Source of the DNA: Sacculina carcini
Lineage: Eukaryota; Arthropoda; Thecostraca; Sacculinidae
NCBI GenBank assembly: GCA_916048095.2
Contig: OU696595.1
Span: forward strand, 110,001-174,000
DNA length: 64,000 bases
Direction: 5' to 3'
Under the pieces are notes generated by a model that was not told where the DNA came from, did not search any database, and worked only from the letters and a program-made list of their open reading frames with translations. Positions within the stretch are counted from its first letter, which is position 1; each line of letters opens with the position of its first letter. The position numbers were made by a program, and so were the translations under genes. Below are positions 22,189-32,145 of the stretch, one piece after another.

Positions 22189-22358
22189 AGAATCAGTAAT
22201 CAACTCTACATTAGTCAAATTCCACTTAATACACATGTTTATTCCCTTAATTGCAGCATCGAGTTCTGCAACATTGACATGAGATGAATCTTGTTTTTTC
22301 CTTAACCAAGATCCATCCTCAGCCACCACTCCACCAATTGTCAATACCACACCTAACA
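22189..22358 (-). pseudogene. LTR retrotransposon RNase H fragment
   Basis: Encodes EDGSWLRKKQDSSHVNVAEL and a following TDSSTV, closely resembling the RNase H of LTR-B (EDAAWLRKKDDASHINVAEL). It is the 5' half of the domain that continues at 20189 after the RTE-like insertion. Upstream of about 22358 it abuts the RNase H end of an unrelated non-LTR element in the same reading frame. Confidence 0.85.
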
Positions 22359-23640
22359 CCTCCCGACGCAGGAGGAGGCGGTGTGTGAGTGCCGTGTGGC
22401 CCAGTCTGAGGCGGGCCAGCGTCCGTTCCATCCGTCTCGACAGGGAGACTGGTGAACACCACAGGCCCGGCTCCTTTAGTATTTTTGGCAGTAGATATTT
22501 TGCGGAGAGTCTTCGCCAGTCAGTTTCAAACGTTTTCGCAACACGTTGTCTTATAAAGCTCTCCACATTGTTCTTTGATCGGCCCAATAGTACTACTGTG
22601 GTGTTCTCCAGGGCTCTCTTTGCCGCCCTGTCCGCTGCCTCATTCCCGGGAATATTTTTGTGTCCGGGAACCGATAGAAACCCGCATTTCATACCATTGT
22701 TGTTTATGAACCTATATACTTGTATGGTTTGGTATGCAATAAAATCGATGGACTGATAAAGGTTTAAAAGTGCCGATCTGGAATCTGTCACAATGACGGC
22801 TTTCCTGAGATTCATCTCCTTGCAAAGACTGGTCGCTTTGTATATTGCGTAACTTTCGGCTTCATAGACGGAGGCCCAGTCTGGCAGGCGATAGTGTCTG
22901 ACAATTGTTCGTCCATTGGCAGGCTGGTTCGCCGTTCGGCCGCTGGTCACCACCGCACAGGCGGTCCTGCCGTCTGCCTTTGACCCGTCTGTGTATATAT
23001 ACACTGCGTCTGGGTTTTCCGCTTTCATTTGTAGAAACGCTTGCTGGACCTCATTTGCACTTATGTTTTTACTTTTGCAGATGTATTTGATCGGTGGGCG
23101 TATAATGGACCAAGGCGGTGACGTAGGCGGCAAGATATATCGCGGTTCTTCGGTCATGCCGAGAGTCGCCATGGCGCGCCGGCCTCTCGTGGCCACATTC
23201 TGTAGAACTGGCTGACGAGTGTATCTACGTTTCACCATATTGTTGAGCAGGTGGTTTGTTCTGGATATCGCTTTAGCGTAATACCTGATAGTTATATCCT
23301 TCCTTCGTAACTCTAGATTATTAACACCCGTATATCCTTCGAGGAGTTTGATCGGGCTCGTCCTGAACGCCCCTGTAGCCAGCCGTAGGTAGCCGTTCTG
23401 CACCCCGTGCAGTCTCTGTAGCACGTGGGGCGTGCTGCCGCGTAGACTTCGGCTCCGTATTCTAGGATGGGTCGTACAAGACTTTTGTATAATTTCACCA
23501 TCGTCGCTGTGTCGGCGCCACTGTACTGGCCCTGTATAGATCTTAGTACGTTGACCCTTTTTGAAGCCTTTGCAATTAAGTGTTCCACGTGTAGGTCCAT
23601 CTTCAACTTTTTGTCCATTACAATTCCTAAGAATTATGTA
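22359..23640 (-). pseudogene. Jockey-type RT thumb and RNase H remnant
   Basis: Minus-strand remnant of a non-LTR ORF2 missing its endonuclease and most of its RT. From 23618 it has the thumb region (VRPILEYGAEVY), a frameshift at about 23435, then LQRLHGVQNGYLRLATGAF and a complete RNase H domain: YIYTDGSK, EAESYAIYKA, VTDSRSAL and GHKNIPGNEAADRAAK. A downstream LRLGHTALTH block is typical of these elements. The 3' end is lost at about 22359. The long open frame here continues by chance into two other elements and is not one gene. Confidence 0.85.
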
Positions 23641-23705
23641 ATAATACAATACTTAATACTAAATAATACAATACAATACTTAATACTAAATAATACTTAA
23701 TTATA
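23638..23705. repeat. AATACT/AATACA tandem repeat
   Basis: Short tandem AT-rich units next to the 5' limit of the RT remnant. Confidence 0.8.
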
Positions 23706-23708
23706 CAA

Positions 23709-23771
23709 TAAGATAAAATGGGACATCGACGCATTTGATACAAAATTTGACGCATTTGAAGGGATTTGAAG
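23709..23771 (-). repeat. L2-type 5' leader fragment
   Basis: The reverse complement matches 32102-32165, the leader and ORF1 start of the L2-type element, sharing TCAAATGCGTCA, AATGCGTCGATGTCC and CATTTTATCT. No coding sequence follows. Confidence 0.7.
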
Positions 23772-23964
23772 GCTTTCACTGTATGGTGTAAGGATTTTGA
23801 AGTTAAGGATGTTGAAGGATATTGAGATTATGATTAAGGATTCAGATTAAGTATATTGAAGTTATAGGGTTTGTTTTTTGGTGCGGGCTAGTGTTGAGTT
23901 TATATTAGCTATTTGGAGTATTTTTCGTTTAATGTTCAAATCTGAAATCGACTTTTATCGTTTA

Positions 23965-24030
23965 TATAACAACAACAACAACAACAACAATGTATTTGTA
24001 TAGCGCTCACACAGAAACAAGCGCGAAAGA
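23965..24030 (-). repeat. L2/CR1-type 3' tail with (TTG)n
   Basis: On the minus strand, GAGCGCTATACAAATACA followed by TTG repeats. The same GCGCTATACAAAT core ends the element at 36.47 kb and is typical of L2-like 3' ends. Confidence 0.7.
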
Positions 24031-24104
24031 GACAACAATTAGAAACAACAGTACACGATATCAAGATGTGAGAAAAGAAGTAGAAAATTTACGTGTATAT
24101 AATA

Positions 24105-24128
24105 TAAACGTGTAAATAGTGGATTGAA
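24105..24128. repeat. 24-bp direct repeat flanking Gypsy-A region
   Basis: TAAACGTGTAAATAGTGGAT plus TGAA recurs exactly at 30021-30044 in the same orientation, outside dispersed repeat X. Confidence 0.8.
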
Positions 24129-24321
24129 CTTGTTGATGTAAACGTATCTTTACAGGCTTGTGCATTCGCTAACTGTCCTTCGGTGTAGAATTCGCTTGCA
24201 TTGTGTGTAACTACATTGGTACGGTAAAATACGCGTATCATTCGGAGATCAACGGCTAGGCTGAGAGCACCAACAGCCAACGGACCAATGACCAGCTGCG
24301 TGTGCCAGCGTTTGTGTATGT

Positions 24322-24364
24322 GTGTGTGAAGGGGGACGTGTGGACATGGACACCTGCATTACAC
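24322..24364 (+). repeat. Dispersed repeat X copy 2, left part; TSD ACAC
   Basis: Left part of the repeat X copy interrupted by Gypsy-A. The last four bases, ACAC (24361-24364), are duplicated at 29692-29695. Confidence 0.75.
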
Positions 24365-24775
24365 TGTATTGCGTTTGTATAATTTCCAAAGTTTAGTATA
24401 TAATATTTGCTTTCCTTGTTACGTCTGTCATTTATCTATGTTTTAGTTTCCGCGTAACTTTTGCGTTACCTTGTTTTGATTTGTCTGCGTTAGGATTGTA
24501 TCACCTTGTTTGTTTGTTATTGTTTTGGTAAGTTGATAATTTTGATAAATCCTTTGTAAATTTATATTATTTTTGCAATATTTATTTGATTCCTTTTTTG
24601 TTAATGTATTTTCTTTTTATTGTTTTGAATATATTAGCGTGTATGTGACATGACGTGTCATGACCTAGGTCATGCCACGTCATGTAAAGCTGATTAGGTT
24701 TTTTTCCCTGAGAATACACGCAGTTAACACGCCAACGTTGATCTGTGTGGATACGCTGCGCATCGCTCCTGCACA
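24365..24775 (+). repeat. Gypsy-A 5' LTR
   Basis: 411 bp, TG...CA, about 99% identical to 29281-29691. It includes a TGACATGACGTGTCATGACC block with inverted ATGACGTGTCAT symmetry. Confidence 0.95.
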
Positions 24776-24776
24776 C

Positions 24777-24789
24777 TGGTGACCCCGAT
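24777..24789 (+). promoter_or_regulatory. Gypsy-A primer binding site
   Basis: TGGTGACCCCGAT begins one base after the 5' LTR, the usual place for tRNA 3'-end pairing. The tRNA is not assigned. Confidence 0.7.
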
Positions 24790-24799
24790 ATTTCGAAAA

Positions 24800-25728
24800 A
24801 TGGCGGAGGATGATAAATCTGTAGCGTGTCATAATGATTCCCATGTCGTCACTCGTGTGGGCATAAAAGCACCTCCATTCACGGAGGGCTCAGCTGAGAG
24901 CTGGTTTCTTATCTTAGAAGCACAATTCCACTTGAGCAAAATCGTGGCAGAAGACACCCGTTTTTATCACGTGATTTCAGCGCTTCCTGCTAACGTCATC
25001 AGTCGTCTTCCTCAATCGTGTTTGACCAAAGCTACATATAAATAAATAAATTTACGCATTTGAACACAGCAATGGAAAGGCTAATGTTCGCGTGAATTTA
25101 TGCATGGGCAAAGCCTCACGGCCCCGGCTGGCACACCGCAGGTCCGGCCGCACGGGTTACATACTCCTCGGTAAAGGAAGAAGTTATTGAGCTGTACGAG
25201 CGAACAAAGCCTGAGCTCTTTGAAGAGCTCATTTCAAAGCGTCCGCTTATCGGTCGTCCTTCGGCACGACTGAATGAGATGCAGTCGATCGCTCAAAAAG
25301 CTGGTGTCGCAGATGCGTTGATACGACATGAATTCATTAAATCTCTGCCAACGTCGGTTGCTACAGTTGTAGCCGCATTGAAACAGTTACCGCTGGTGCA
25401 GGTAGGTAAACTTGCTGACGAGTTATTGACAATGTCAGGTAACACATCTTGTCTGGCGGTGTCAGCCGCTCCGGCGCTGCAGCGTGATCGCCGCCAGCCC
25501 ACAGTCGAGACAACGGCTTCTTTCTTGCTTTGTCCATACCATCAAGGTCAAAGGCCAAAAATTTGTCGTGCCCACATCCTTTACGGACAGCGGGCACGGA
25601 CGTGTAAACCTTGGTGCCGCTGGCCCAACAAGCGGCAAGGTCTTCAAGTTCAATCATCATCGCGCTCAGCGTCTCGCTGTTCGTCACGTGACGCCTCTCC
25701 TGACAACAGGACGCCGTCGGAAAACTGA
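24800..25728 (+). pseudogene. Gypsy-A gag, interrupted
   Basis: Capsid/nucleocapsid polyprotein. The ATG at 24800 starts MAEDDKS; a gag signature (WFLILEAQFHL) follows. The frame is broken at 25038 by a small SINE-like insertion; the 119-bp insert plus 6-bp duplication (125 bp) exactly accounts for the change of frame between the two gag halves. Downstream, KEEVIELYERTKPELFEEL and a terminal Cys/His segment (CPYH ... CKPWC) are preserved. Gag ends with TGA at 25726-25728, directly preceded by GGAAAAC, where the pol frame (-1) takes over. Confidence 0.85.
25039..25157 (-). mobile_element. Short GC-rich SINE-like repeat, copy 2
   Basis: An insertion in gag with a TACATA duplication (25033-25038 and 25158-25163). 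On the minus strand it reads from ACCCGTGCGGCCGGACC to a terminal (ATTT)n tail. It matches 17843-17955. Confidence 0.8.
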
Positions 25729-28700
25729 CGAGGCAGGCCAGCACCAGCGTGAACGCGACAACTGGTCTGCCACTCTTAAAAGTCGCAGTCTGTTTACCGC
25801 AAAATGTTGGCCCTATCAATTTCATTGTAGACACGGGGGCTGGGGTTTCCATAATTCCTCCCAGTTGTGTGCCACTTGGATGCTCGCTCGAAAATTCGTC
25901 GATTGTGCTTACGCAAGCGGGTGGTTCGCCACTACAGGTGTGTGGTGAAGTGACGTTGAGAGTATCTATCAGATGTTTGCGCCGTTCTTTCGTGTGGGCT
26001 TTTGTTGTCGCCGACGTAGTTCAGCCCATACTTGGTAACGACTTTCTCACGAATTTTCGTCTTATAGTGGATTGTGCGGGCAGGTGCATCAAAGACTTGA
26101 CCACTGATGTCACATCTCCTGTTGCATTCTCGCCTGCCGTCCAAGAGATTTTGGTGAATACTCTATCAAATGTGGCGCCTTCGGTGAGGTCGTTGTTGTC
26201 TTGTTTCCCTCGTCTCACCGAACCATATGTGTTTTCGTATGATGGCAAATCAAACACTGTAACGCACAGTATCGACACAGGGTCTTCTCCGCCGGTGTAT
26301 TCTTCACCCAGACGACTTTCAGCTGAGAAGACCAAAGCAGCTCGAGCGTCTATCGAGATTATGGTACAACAAGGCATTCTTAGGCCCTCCAAGTCGGCGT
26401 GGGCGTCACCAAGGCATCTGGTTCCCAAAGATGGACCGCATGAATGGCGTCTCACAGTTGACTATCGGCGATTGAATTCAGTTACGAAACCGGACAGGTT
26501 TCCATTGCCCCATCTTTATGATGCGCCAAAGAATCTGTGCTGAAGTACGTGTTTCACTAAACTTGACTTGAAGAATGCATATCATCAGGTTCCCATGACT
26601 ACAAGAGATATAGAAAAAACGGCCATGACAACACCTTTCGGGTTATATAAGTTCACCACGATGCCCCTTGGTCTTCGTAATGCGCCAGCTACGTTCCAAC
26701 GCTTCATTAATAACATTTTTGGACACCTCGATTTTTGCTTTTGGTACTTGGACGATGGTCTTATATTTTCTCCCGATCATGCCACTCATCGCAAACATTT
26801 GAATATTGTGTTTTCTCTGTTAGCTCGTAACAACCTTCGTCTGAATATTTGTAAATGTCAATTTGAATGTTCAAGTCTTGACTTCCTTGGCTATTCCGTC
26901 ACGCCGACTGGCATCAGGCCGCGTGAGCAAAAAGTACAGGCGGTCAAAGATTTTGAGAGACCTCAAGACTATGCCGGTCTCAGGCGTTTTCTCGGCATGT
27001 TGGGATGGTATCGACGCATGATACCGAAATACGCGGATGTTGTCTTTCCTTTAACGGAAATGCTCCGTACACAACCGAACAGCAAACAACTTGAGTGGTC
27101 CGAACCAGATATGTTGTCTTTTTGCGCCGCCAAACAGGCCCTCTGTGATTCGGTGTTATTGCATCATCCATTGCCGACTGCCACAACATACCAAATTGTT
27201 ACAGACGCATCCAGTCGTGCCATCGGAAGTGTCCTGAACCAACTTGTTGATGGAACACCTCAGCCGTTGGAGTTTTTCAGTCGGAAATTGACCGATACCC
27301 AGCGTCGATATTCTGTGTTTGATCGGGAGTTATTAGCTGCGTACCTCTCCGTACAGCACTTCCGACACACCATTGAGGGACAACATGTGGTGTTATTTAG
27401 CGACCACAAACCGCTCGTCAGCGCTTTTTATAGTCAGCGATCGGCGCACACTGACCGACAGCAGCGTCATCTCAGCTGTCTTCTCGAGTATGTGGCGGAG
27501 ATTCACCACATAGCAGGAAGTGCTAACATTGTAGCTGACTGCTTGTCCCGGCCTGAAGAGTAAATATCCGCGAAAACTGACGTCCATGAGACAACCGCAG
27601 CAAATGCCGTCATGGTAGACGCTCTTGATCTTAACGAAATTGCTGCCACCCAAGAACACGATGATGAGACTCACCAACATTCTCACAATCTTGTCAAATT
27701 TCCTTTGAATGATTCCAAACATATCCTCTGTGACACTTCCACTCCTTCTCCGCGTCCTTTCTTACCATCCAGTTCTAGGTTTTCCATTTTTCAACGTTTT
27801 CACAACATATCACATCCTGGTATCAAGGCCTCAATCCGCTTGATAAAACACCGCTACATGTGGCCATCTATGGACAAGGACATTAAATCGTGGGTGAAGG
27901 AATGTGAAGCGTGTCAGATGTCCAAGATTGTTAGACACACTAGAAGCCCTATTGGTGATTTCAACCTGGCTGGAGGAAGATTCGAGCTCGTTCACCTCGA
28001 CCTAGTCGGTCCGTTGCCAGCACCACAATGTCAATTGTCGTGCACCGCACCGTACCGATACATATTGACGATGGTGGATCGGACCAGTCGGTGGGTGGAG
28101 GCAGCACCGCTCGTCGAGATTTCCAGCACGGCGGTGGCGCACGCGTTCGTCGAGACGTGGGTCTCAAGATTCGGGGTACCGCTCTACGTCATTACCGACA
28201 GAGGCACCCAATTTGAGGCCGAACTGTTCAGTGAATTATCTCGGCTCATCGGATTCCACCGCATGCGTACAACGGCTTATCGACCTCAGACCAATGGTCT
28301 GGTCGAGCGCCTCCACCGCGTATTGAAGACTGCTCTCGTGGCGCGTAAATCTGATTGGTTTCTTTCGCTTCCGATTGTGCTCCTCGGTGTCAGACTTATG
28401 CCGAAAGAAGACGGCATCTCTCCGTTCACGGCTTTGACAGGAGCTAATTTGATGTGTCCTCGGCTCAAACTGGACCAACAGAGTTCTGTGCGCTCGCAGC
28501 ACTCTTTTATCCAGGACCTGTGTCGTCGTATGAAAGAAATCGACTTCTCATCTCTCGGTGACGGTCGAACTACATCAGTGCCGCCGACGTATGTTCCGCG
28601 TGATTTGCAGACCTGTACACACGTGTGGGTACGAGTGGACCGCGTCCGTCGTCCGCTAGAGGCGCCGTACACAGGGCCATTCCGCGTCGTTCGCCGATCA

Positions 28701-28979
28701 CCAAAAGTATTTTCGCTGGAGTTTCCGTCTGGTGAACATAAAACTGTCTCTATAGATCGACTGAAACCGTCGTACTTGCCAGATTCTGTTTGTCGCCAGC
28801 CAGCTGTTGTAGGAGGTAATGGCGCGAACAAAGGTGCTGATGTCGCGGATGCTGGTGGTGAGGAGCACCGGAAACGTGAAAATTCCACCGACGCCGTGCC
28901 AGAGATTATCACGACCACCACGACAAGATCGGGAAGATCGGTTCGTTTTCGGGCAAAGCCAGATTATAAATATTTTTAG
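25729..28979 (+). pseudogene. Gypsy-A pol (protease, RT, RNase H, integrase)
   Basis: One continuous frame with two nonsense codons, TGA at 26541-26543 and TAA at 27561-27563. Protease: IVDTGAGVSII with catalytic Asp codon at 25830, later ILGNDFL. RT: WRLTVDYRRLN, the first TGA, then TKLDLKNAYHQVP and YLDD at about 26745-26756. RNase H: TDASSRAIGS, DRELLAAYLSVQHFR, FSDHKPLV. The TAA separates RNase H from integrase: H-H-C-C zinc domain at about 27800-27930, then HLDLVGPLP, TDRGTQFEAE and GLVERLHRVLK (the Asp-Asp-Glu triad) and a C-terminal PYTGPFRV (GPY/F-like) segment. All catalytic residues are present, so the stops are probably recent. Confidence 0.93.
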
Positions 28980-29265
28980 AACGTGTATTGTACAATTAAT
29001 TTGTTAGTGTTGCTGTGTATTGTTCTGTTTCACTGTGATTTTGACAGAATTACTGTGATGTTTGTGATCTTTGTAGGATCAGTTATCTTGTATGATGTGG
29101 TTTATTCATCGTCTGTGCGTGTGCTTAGGTATTTCAATTGCAGATTGTGTATGTGTGTGTTCAAACATTTCTGTATTATTCTTTGGCAATTTGAGTGTTA
29201 AAACGCATCGATGTTTAGCTAATTATCATTGTAATTGTCATTGATGTCTATTTGAACTCCGTTCT

Positions 29266-29280
29266 CCAAGGGGGAAGGTG
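29266..29280 (+). promoter_or_regulatory. Gypsy-A polypurine tract
   Basis: AAGGGGGAAGG lies immediately before the 3' LTR, the plus-strand priming site. Confidence 0.8.
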
Positions 29281-29691
29281 TGTATTGCGTTTGTATAATT
29301 TCCAAAGTTTAGTATATAATATTTGCTTTCCTTGTTACGTCTGTCATTTATCTATGTTTTAGTTTCCGCGTAACTTTTGCGTTACCTTGTTTTGATTTGT
29401 CTGCGTTAGGATTGTATCACCTTGTTTGTTTGTTATTGTTTTGGTAAGTTGATAATTTTGATAAATCCTTTGTAAATTTATATTCTTTTTGCAATATTTA
29501 TTTGATTCTTTTTTGTTAATGTATTTTCTTTTTATTGTTTTGAATATATTAGCGTGTATGTGACATGACGTGTCATGACCTAGGTCATGCCACGTCATGT
29601 AAAGCTGATTAGGTTTTTTTTCCCTGAGAATACACGCAGTTAGCACGCCAACGTTGATCTGTGTGGATACGCTGCGCATCGCTCCTGCACA
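29281..29691 (+). repeat. Gypsy-A 3' LTR
   Basis: 411 bp, near-identical to the 5' LTR, followed by the TSD ACAC. Confidence 0.95.
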
Positions 29692-29840
29692 ACACTCAGC
29701 TATCCCAGTGGCTGAACAAAGTATGATTCAGTAAGACATGGTGAAACTATGAGTTGCAGGCGAGCTGGAAATAAGTCATGTATTGTCAGGAAACAGCAAA
29801 CACTCAGGAAACGCTTCGATAATCAACAATGTCTTCCTCA
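29692..29840 (+). repeat. Dispersed repeat X copy 2, right part
   Basis: Continues repeat X after Gypsy-A and aligns to 18344-18487. From about 29841 to 30132 nothing else is recognised apart from the 24-bp repeat at 30021. Confidence 0.75.
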
Positions 29841-30132
29841 CAGACGTGTCTTCATTATAGACATAACAGAGCGCATCAAGCATGTGATGCACCGCACACG
29901 ATCCACAAATGTAGGACTGACAATATAACAAATGAAAAGCAGATAACTAACCGAAACTGAAAATACGACAAAAGAATCAAAATGCTACTTGGATATCAGT
30001 ATAACAAAGTTATAATATAATAAACGTGTAAATAGTGGATTGAAATAAACTAGTGAAGTAATCTTTTGCTTATTTCTTTTTGTACTTGTCTCCTAGTGTA
30101 GCAAACCAATTTAATTCAGAAGGGAAATTTCG

Positions 30133-31419
30133 TCAGCAATATCCGCCATAATTGGACCCCTGAAGCACAACAGTCGACTGGAGGCCAGACACCCCCGGGA
30201 ATTGCCGCGCCAACAGCGACTGAGCCGCATCGATGACTGTGTCATTGAGCCAGCAGTGCGGGTCCGCAAGCGTCGCGCTGATGTTGATGCGGTCCGACGC
30301 GCTCGGCACATCCGTCCATGGAGTCAATGGGCGTCTGGCGTCATTCATGCGGCGCCGCTTGACTGCAGGCTCGGTGACACTTTCAGGTTCGTCACACGCT
30401 GTGAAGACCGACGACGGGCTGGCGATGCAGGCATCAATCGGCACATTGGAAATGAGCCCATGGTCGCAAGGTGCGGTGTCTTGGGCACTGTCCGCCGGTT
30501 CCGCAGCAGCTCCAGGAGACGACGGAGCAGGAATTTGGAGAGACGCTAAATAAGGCTTCAAATGGACCAACGTGACCCTTCGAGAAAGAATTTTGCCTGA
30601 CGGTGTTTGGAGCTGTGCCGAAGTAAAATCCATATTAGAAATCTCATATGGGCCAAGCCAGTCGAATTCCAGCCTGGATCCCTTACACCTTGGAGCCTGG
30701 CCCCTTCTTCCTATCATTACGGCCAATACCCACATCCCATGCTGCGGCACCGAGGTGACAGTTCCAGTCATCCTGCCGTTCATTTCACAACTTCATGATG
30801 ATCTTTTTCAATGTGCCGTTGGTCCTCTCAGCCTGTCCGTTGGTCAGCGGATGATACGCGTGTGTCACAGCGTGTTTCACCTGGAACACCTGAAACAAAA
30901 CCTGATTCGCCTTATTACAAAACTCACTACCCTGATCTGTTATTATTTTCTGCGGGCGCCCGAAAAGGTGGAACATTGTTTGGATGTGGTGGGAAACCTG
31001 ATCTGCTAATTTGGCCTGCAGAGGGAACGCTGAAACCCACTTCGAATAAAGGTCTGTGGCGGTCAGGATGTACCTATTTCCCCTGGGTCTCTCGGTAAGA
31101 GGTCCCACCAGATCTATTCCCACTACCTCCCACGTGTCGCTTGTCCTAATCGGTGTATGCTTCGGGGCCATTGTCTTCACTTACCCCAATCTTTGGCACC
31201 TATCACAACGGGAAATGGCATCTATCACAAACTTGGCCATCCCCTCCCAGTAAGACTGTGACTGTATCCTCGCCACAGTTTTTATCCTCCCCATGTGACC
31301 CCCCTCCGAATGGACCCTCTCAAACACGGTCTGCTTTTCGGCTTCAGAGAAGATGACGTCTTTGAAGCTGAGTTCCCCCCCATTGCGTTGGACAAACTGC
31401 ATCCTGGAAGTATCCGAAT
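30133..31419 (-). pseudogene. Ginger-like integrase/transposase
   Basis: Minus-strand gene with a retroviral-type integrase. An exon begins at 31419 after a splice-acceptor-like TTTTTGCAG. Order: zinc-binding segment (HSEGGHMG ... CDRCQRL), stop TAA (31183-31181), catalytic core with IDLVGPLTERP, ITDQGSEF and GQAERTNGTLKK (Asp-Asp-Glu), stop TGA (30787-30785), then after a local deletion or frame change LEFDWLGPYEI, a GPY/F module. The tail ends WLNDTVIDAAQSLLARQFP, resembling the start of the Ulp1/SUMO-protease-like regions found C-terminal to such integrases. No LTR, RT or gag is seen beside it, and an intron is present, favouring a Ginger-type DNA transposon or domesticated relative over a gypsy remnant. 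Two in-frame stops make it a pseudogene. Confidence 0.7.
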
Positions 31420-32098
31420 CTGCAAAAACACAGCATGCGTTTAGAGCAAATCATGTTGTCATAGTGCAAAATTCAACTATTTCATTCCACGTCCAATTAC
31501 TTCATGTCGAAAATCAGCGTAATATTGAATCATTAGTTGCAATTGAACAGACGTGTTATACCAACCATGTAACCGAAACTTAGACGCGCGCTGGATTACT
31601 TTGTTTCCTCTGCCTTGACATTGACGAGGGACATACTCCGGTTTGTAAATAGCACCTCACATCCTATAGAGTGGAGCCTGTCTGAAATTTTGACAAGTTT
31701 TCAAGTAGTACGTAACCTACTTTATCATAAATTCAAGATTAAACCACGTCATCGCTTTTACAACACAAAACACCAGCAACGAGAACTGTTTATGTGTGCT
31801 CTAACCAACCAGACGGCTATAAAAATTATCGTTCATTAACAAACCAGACAACTAATACAATGAGCGGTTTCTAACCGAACCAACCAACCTACGAACCAAG
31901 CACCAACGAATTTAAAAACAACAAATTTACTCCAAAAATACATTTTTCCCCTATGAAATTATCCAAAATACATACCTGGGTACCCATGTCTACAATGAAA
32001 AACTAGCAACTACCCAACTACGTTACTACAACTGCACTGCAAGAATCACTAATCAGAGCACATGCTATAACATCCAGTGCGCATGGTACGAAGGGAAA
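31420..32098. other. Spacer, probable intron start, no gene seen
   Basis: The first bases on the minus strand are pyrimidine-rich and end in AG, as in an intron. The rest is AT-rich with no recognised feature. Confidence 0.5.
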
Positions 32099-32145
32099 TC
32101 CTTCAAATTCCATCAAATGCGTCATATTTTGTATCGAATGCGTCG

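Larger units (their letters stand above)
24365..29691 (+). mobile_element. Gypsy-A: complete Ty3/gypsy LTR retrotransposon
   Basis: A 5327-bp element with 411-bp LTRs (TGTATTGCG...CTGCACA) differing by about four positions, a 4-bp target duplication ACAC, a primer binding site just after the 5' LTR and a purine tract just before the 3' LTR. The order gag, protease, RT, RNase H, integrase is that of Ty3/gypsy. It is disabled by a 119-bp insertion in gag and two in-frame stops in pol. The empty site can be inferred from the other copy of repeat X near 18340. Confidence 0.95.

Noticed and set aside
20893..23649. A single 918-residue protein
   Set aside because: It spans three unrelated retroelements and its first 70 or so residues are out of frame with the RT it overlaps.
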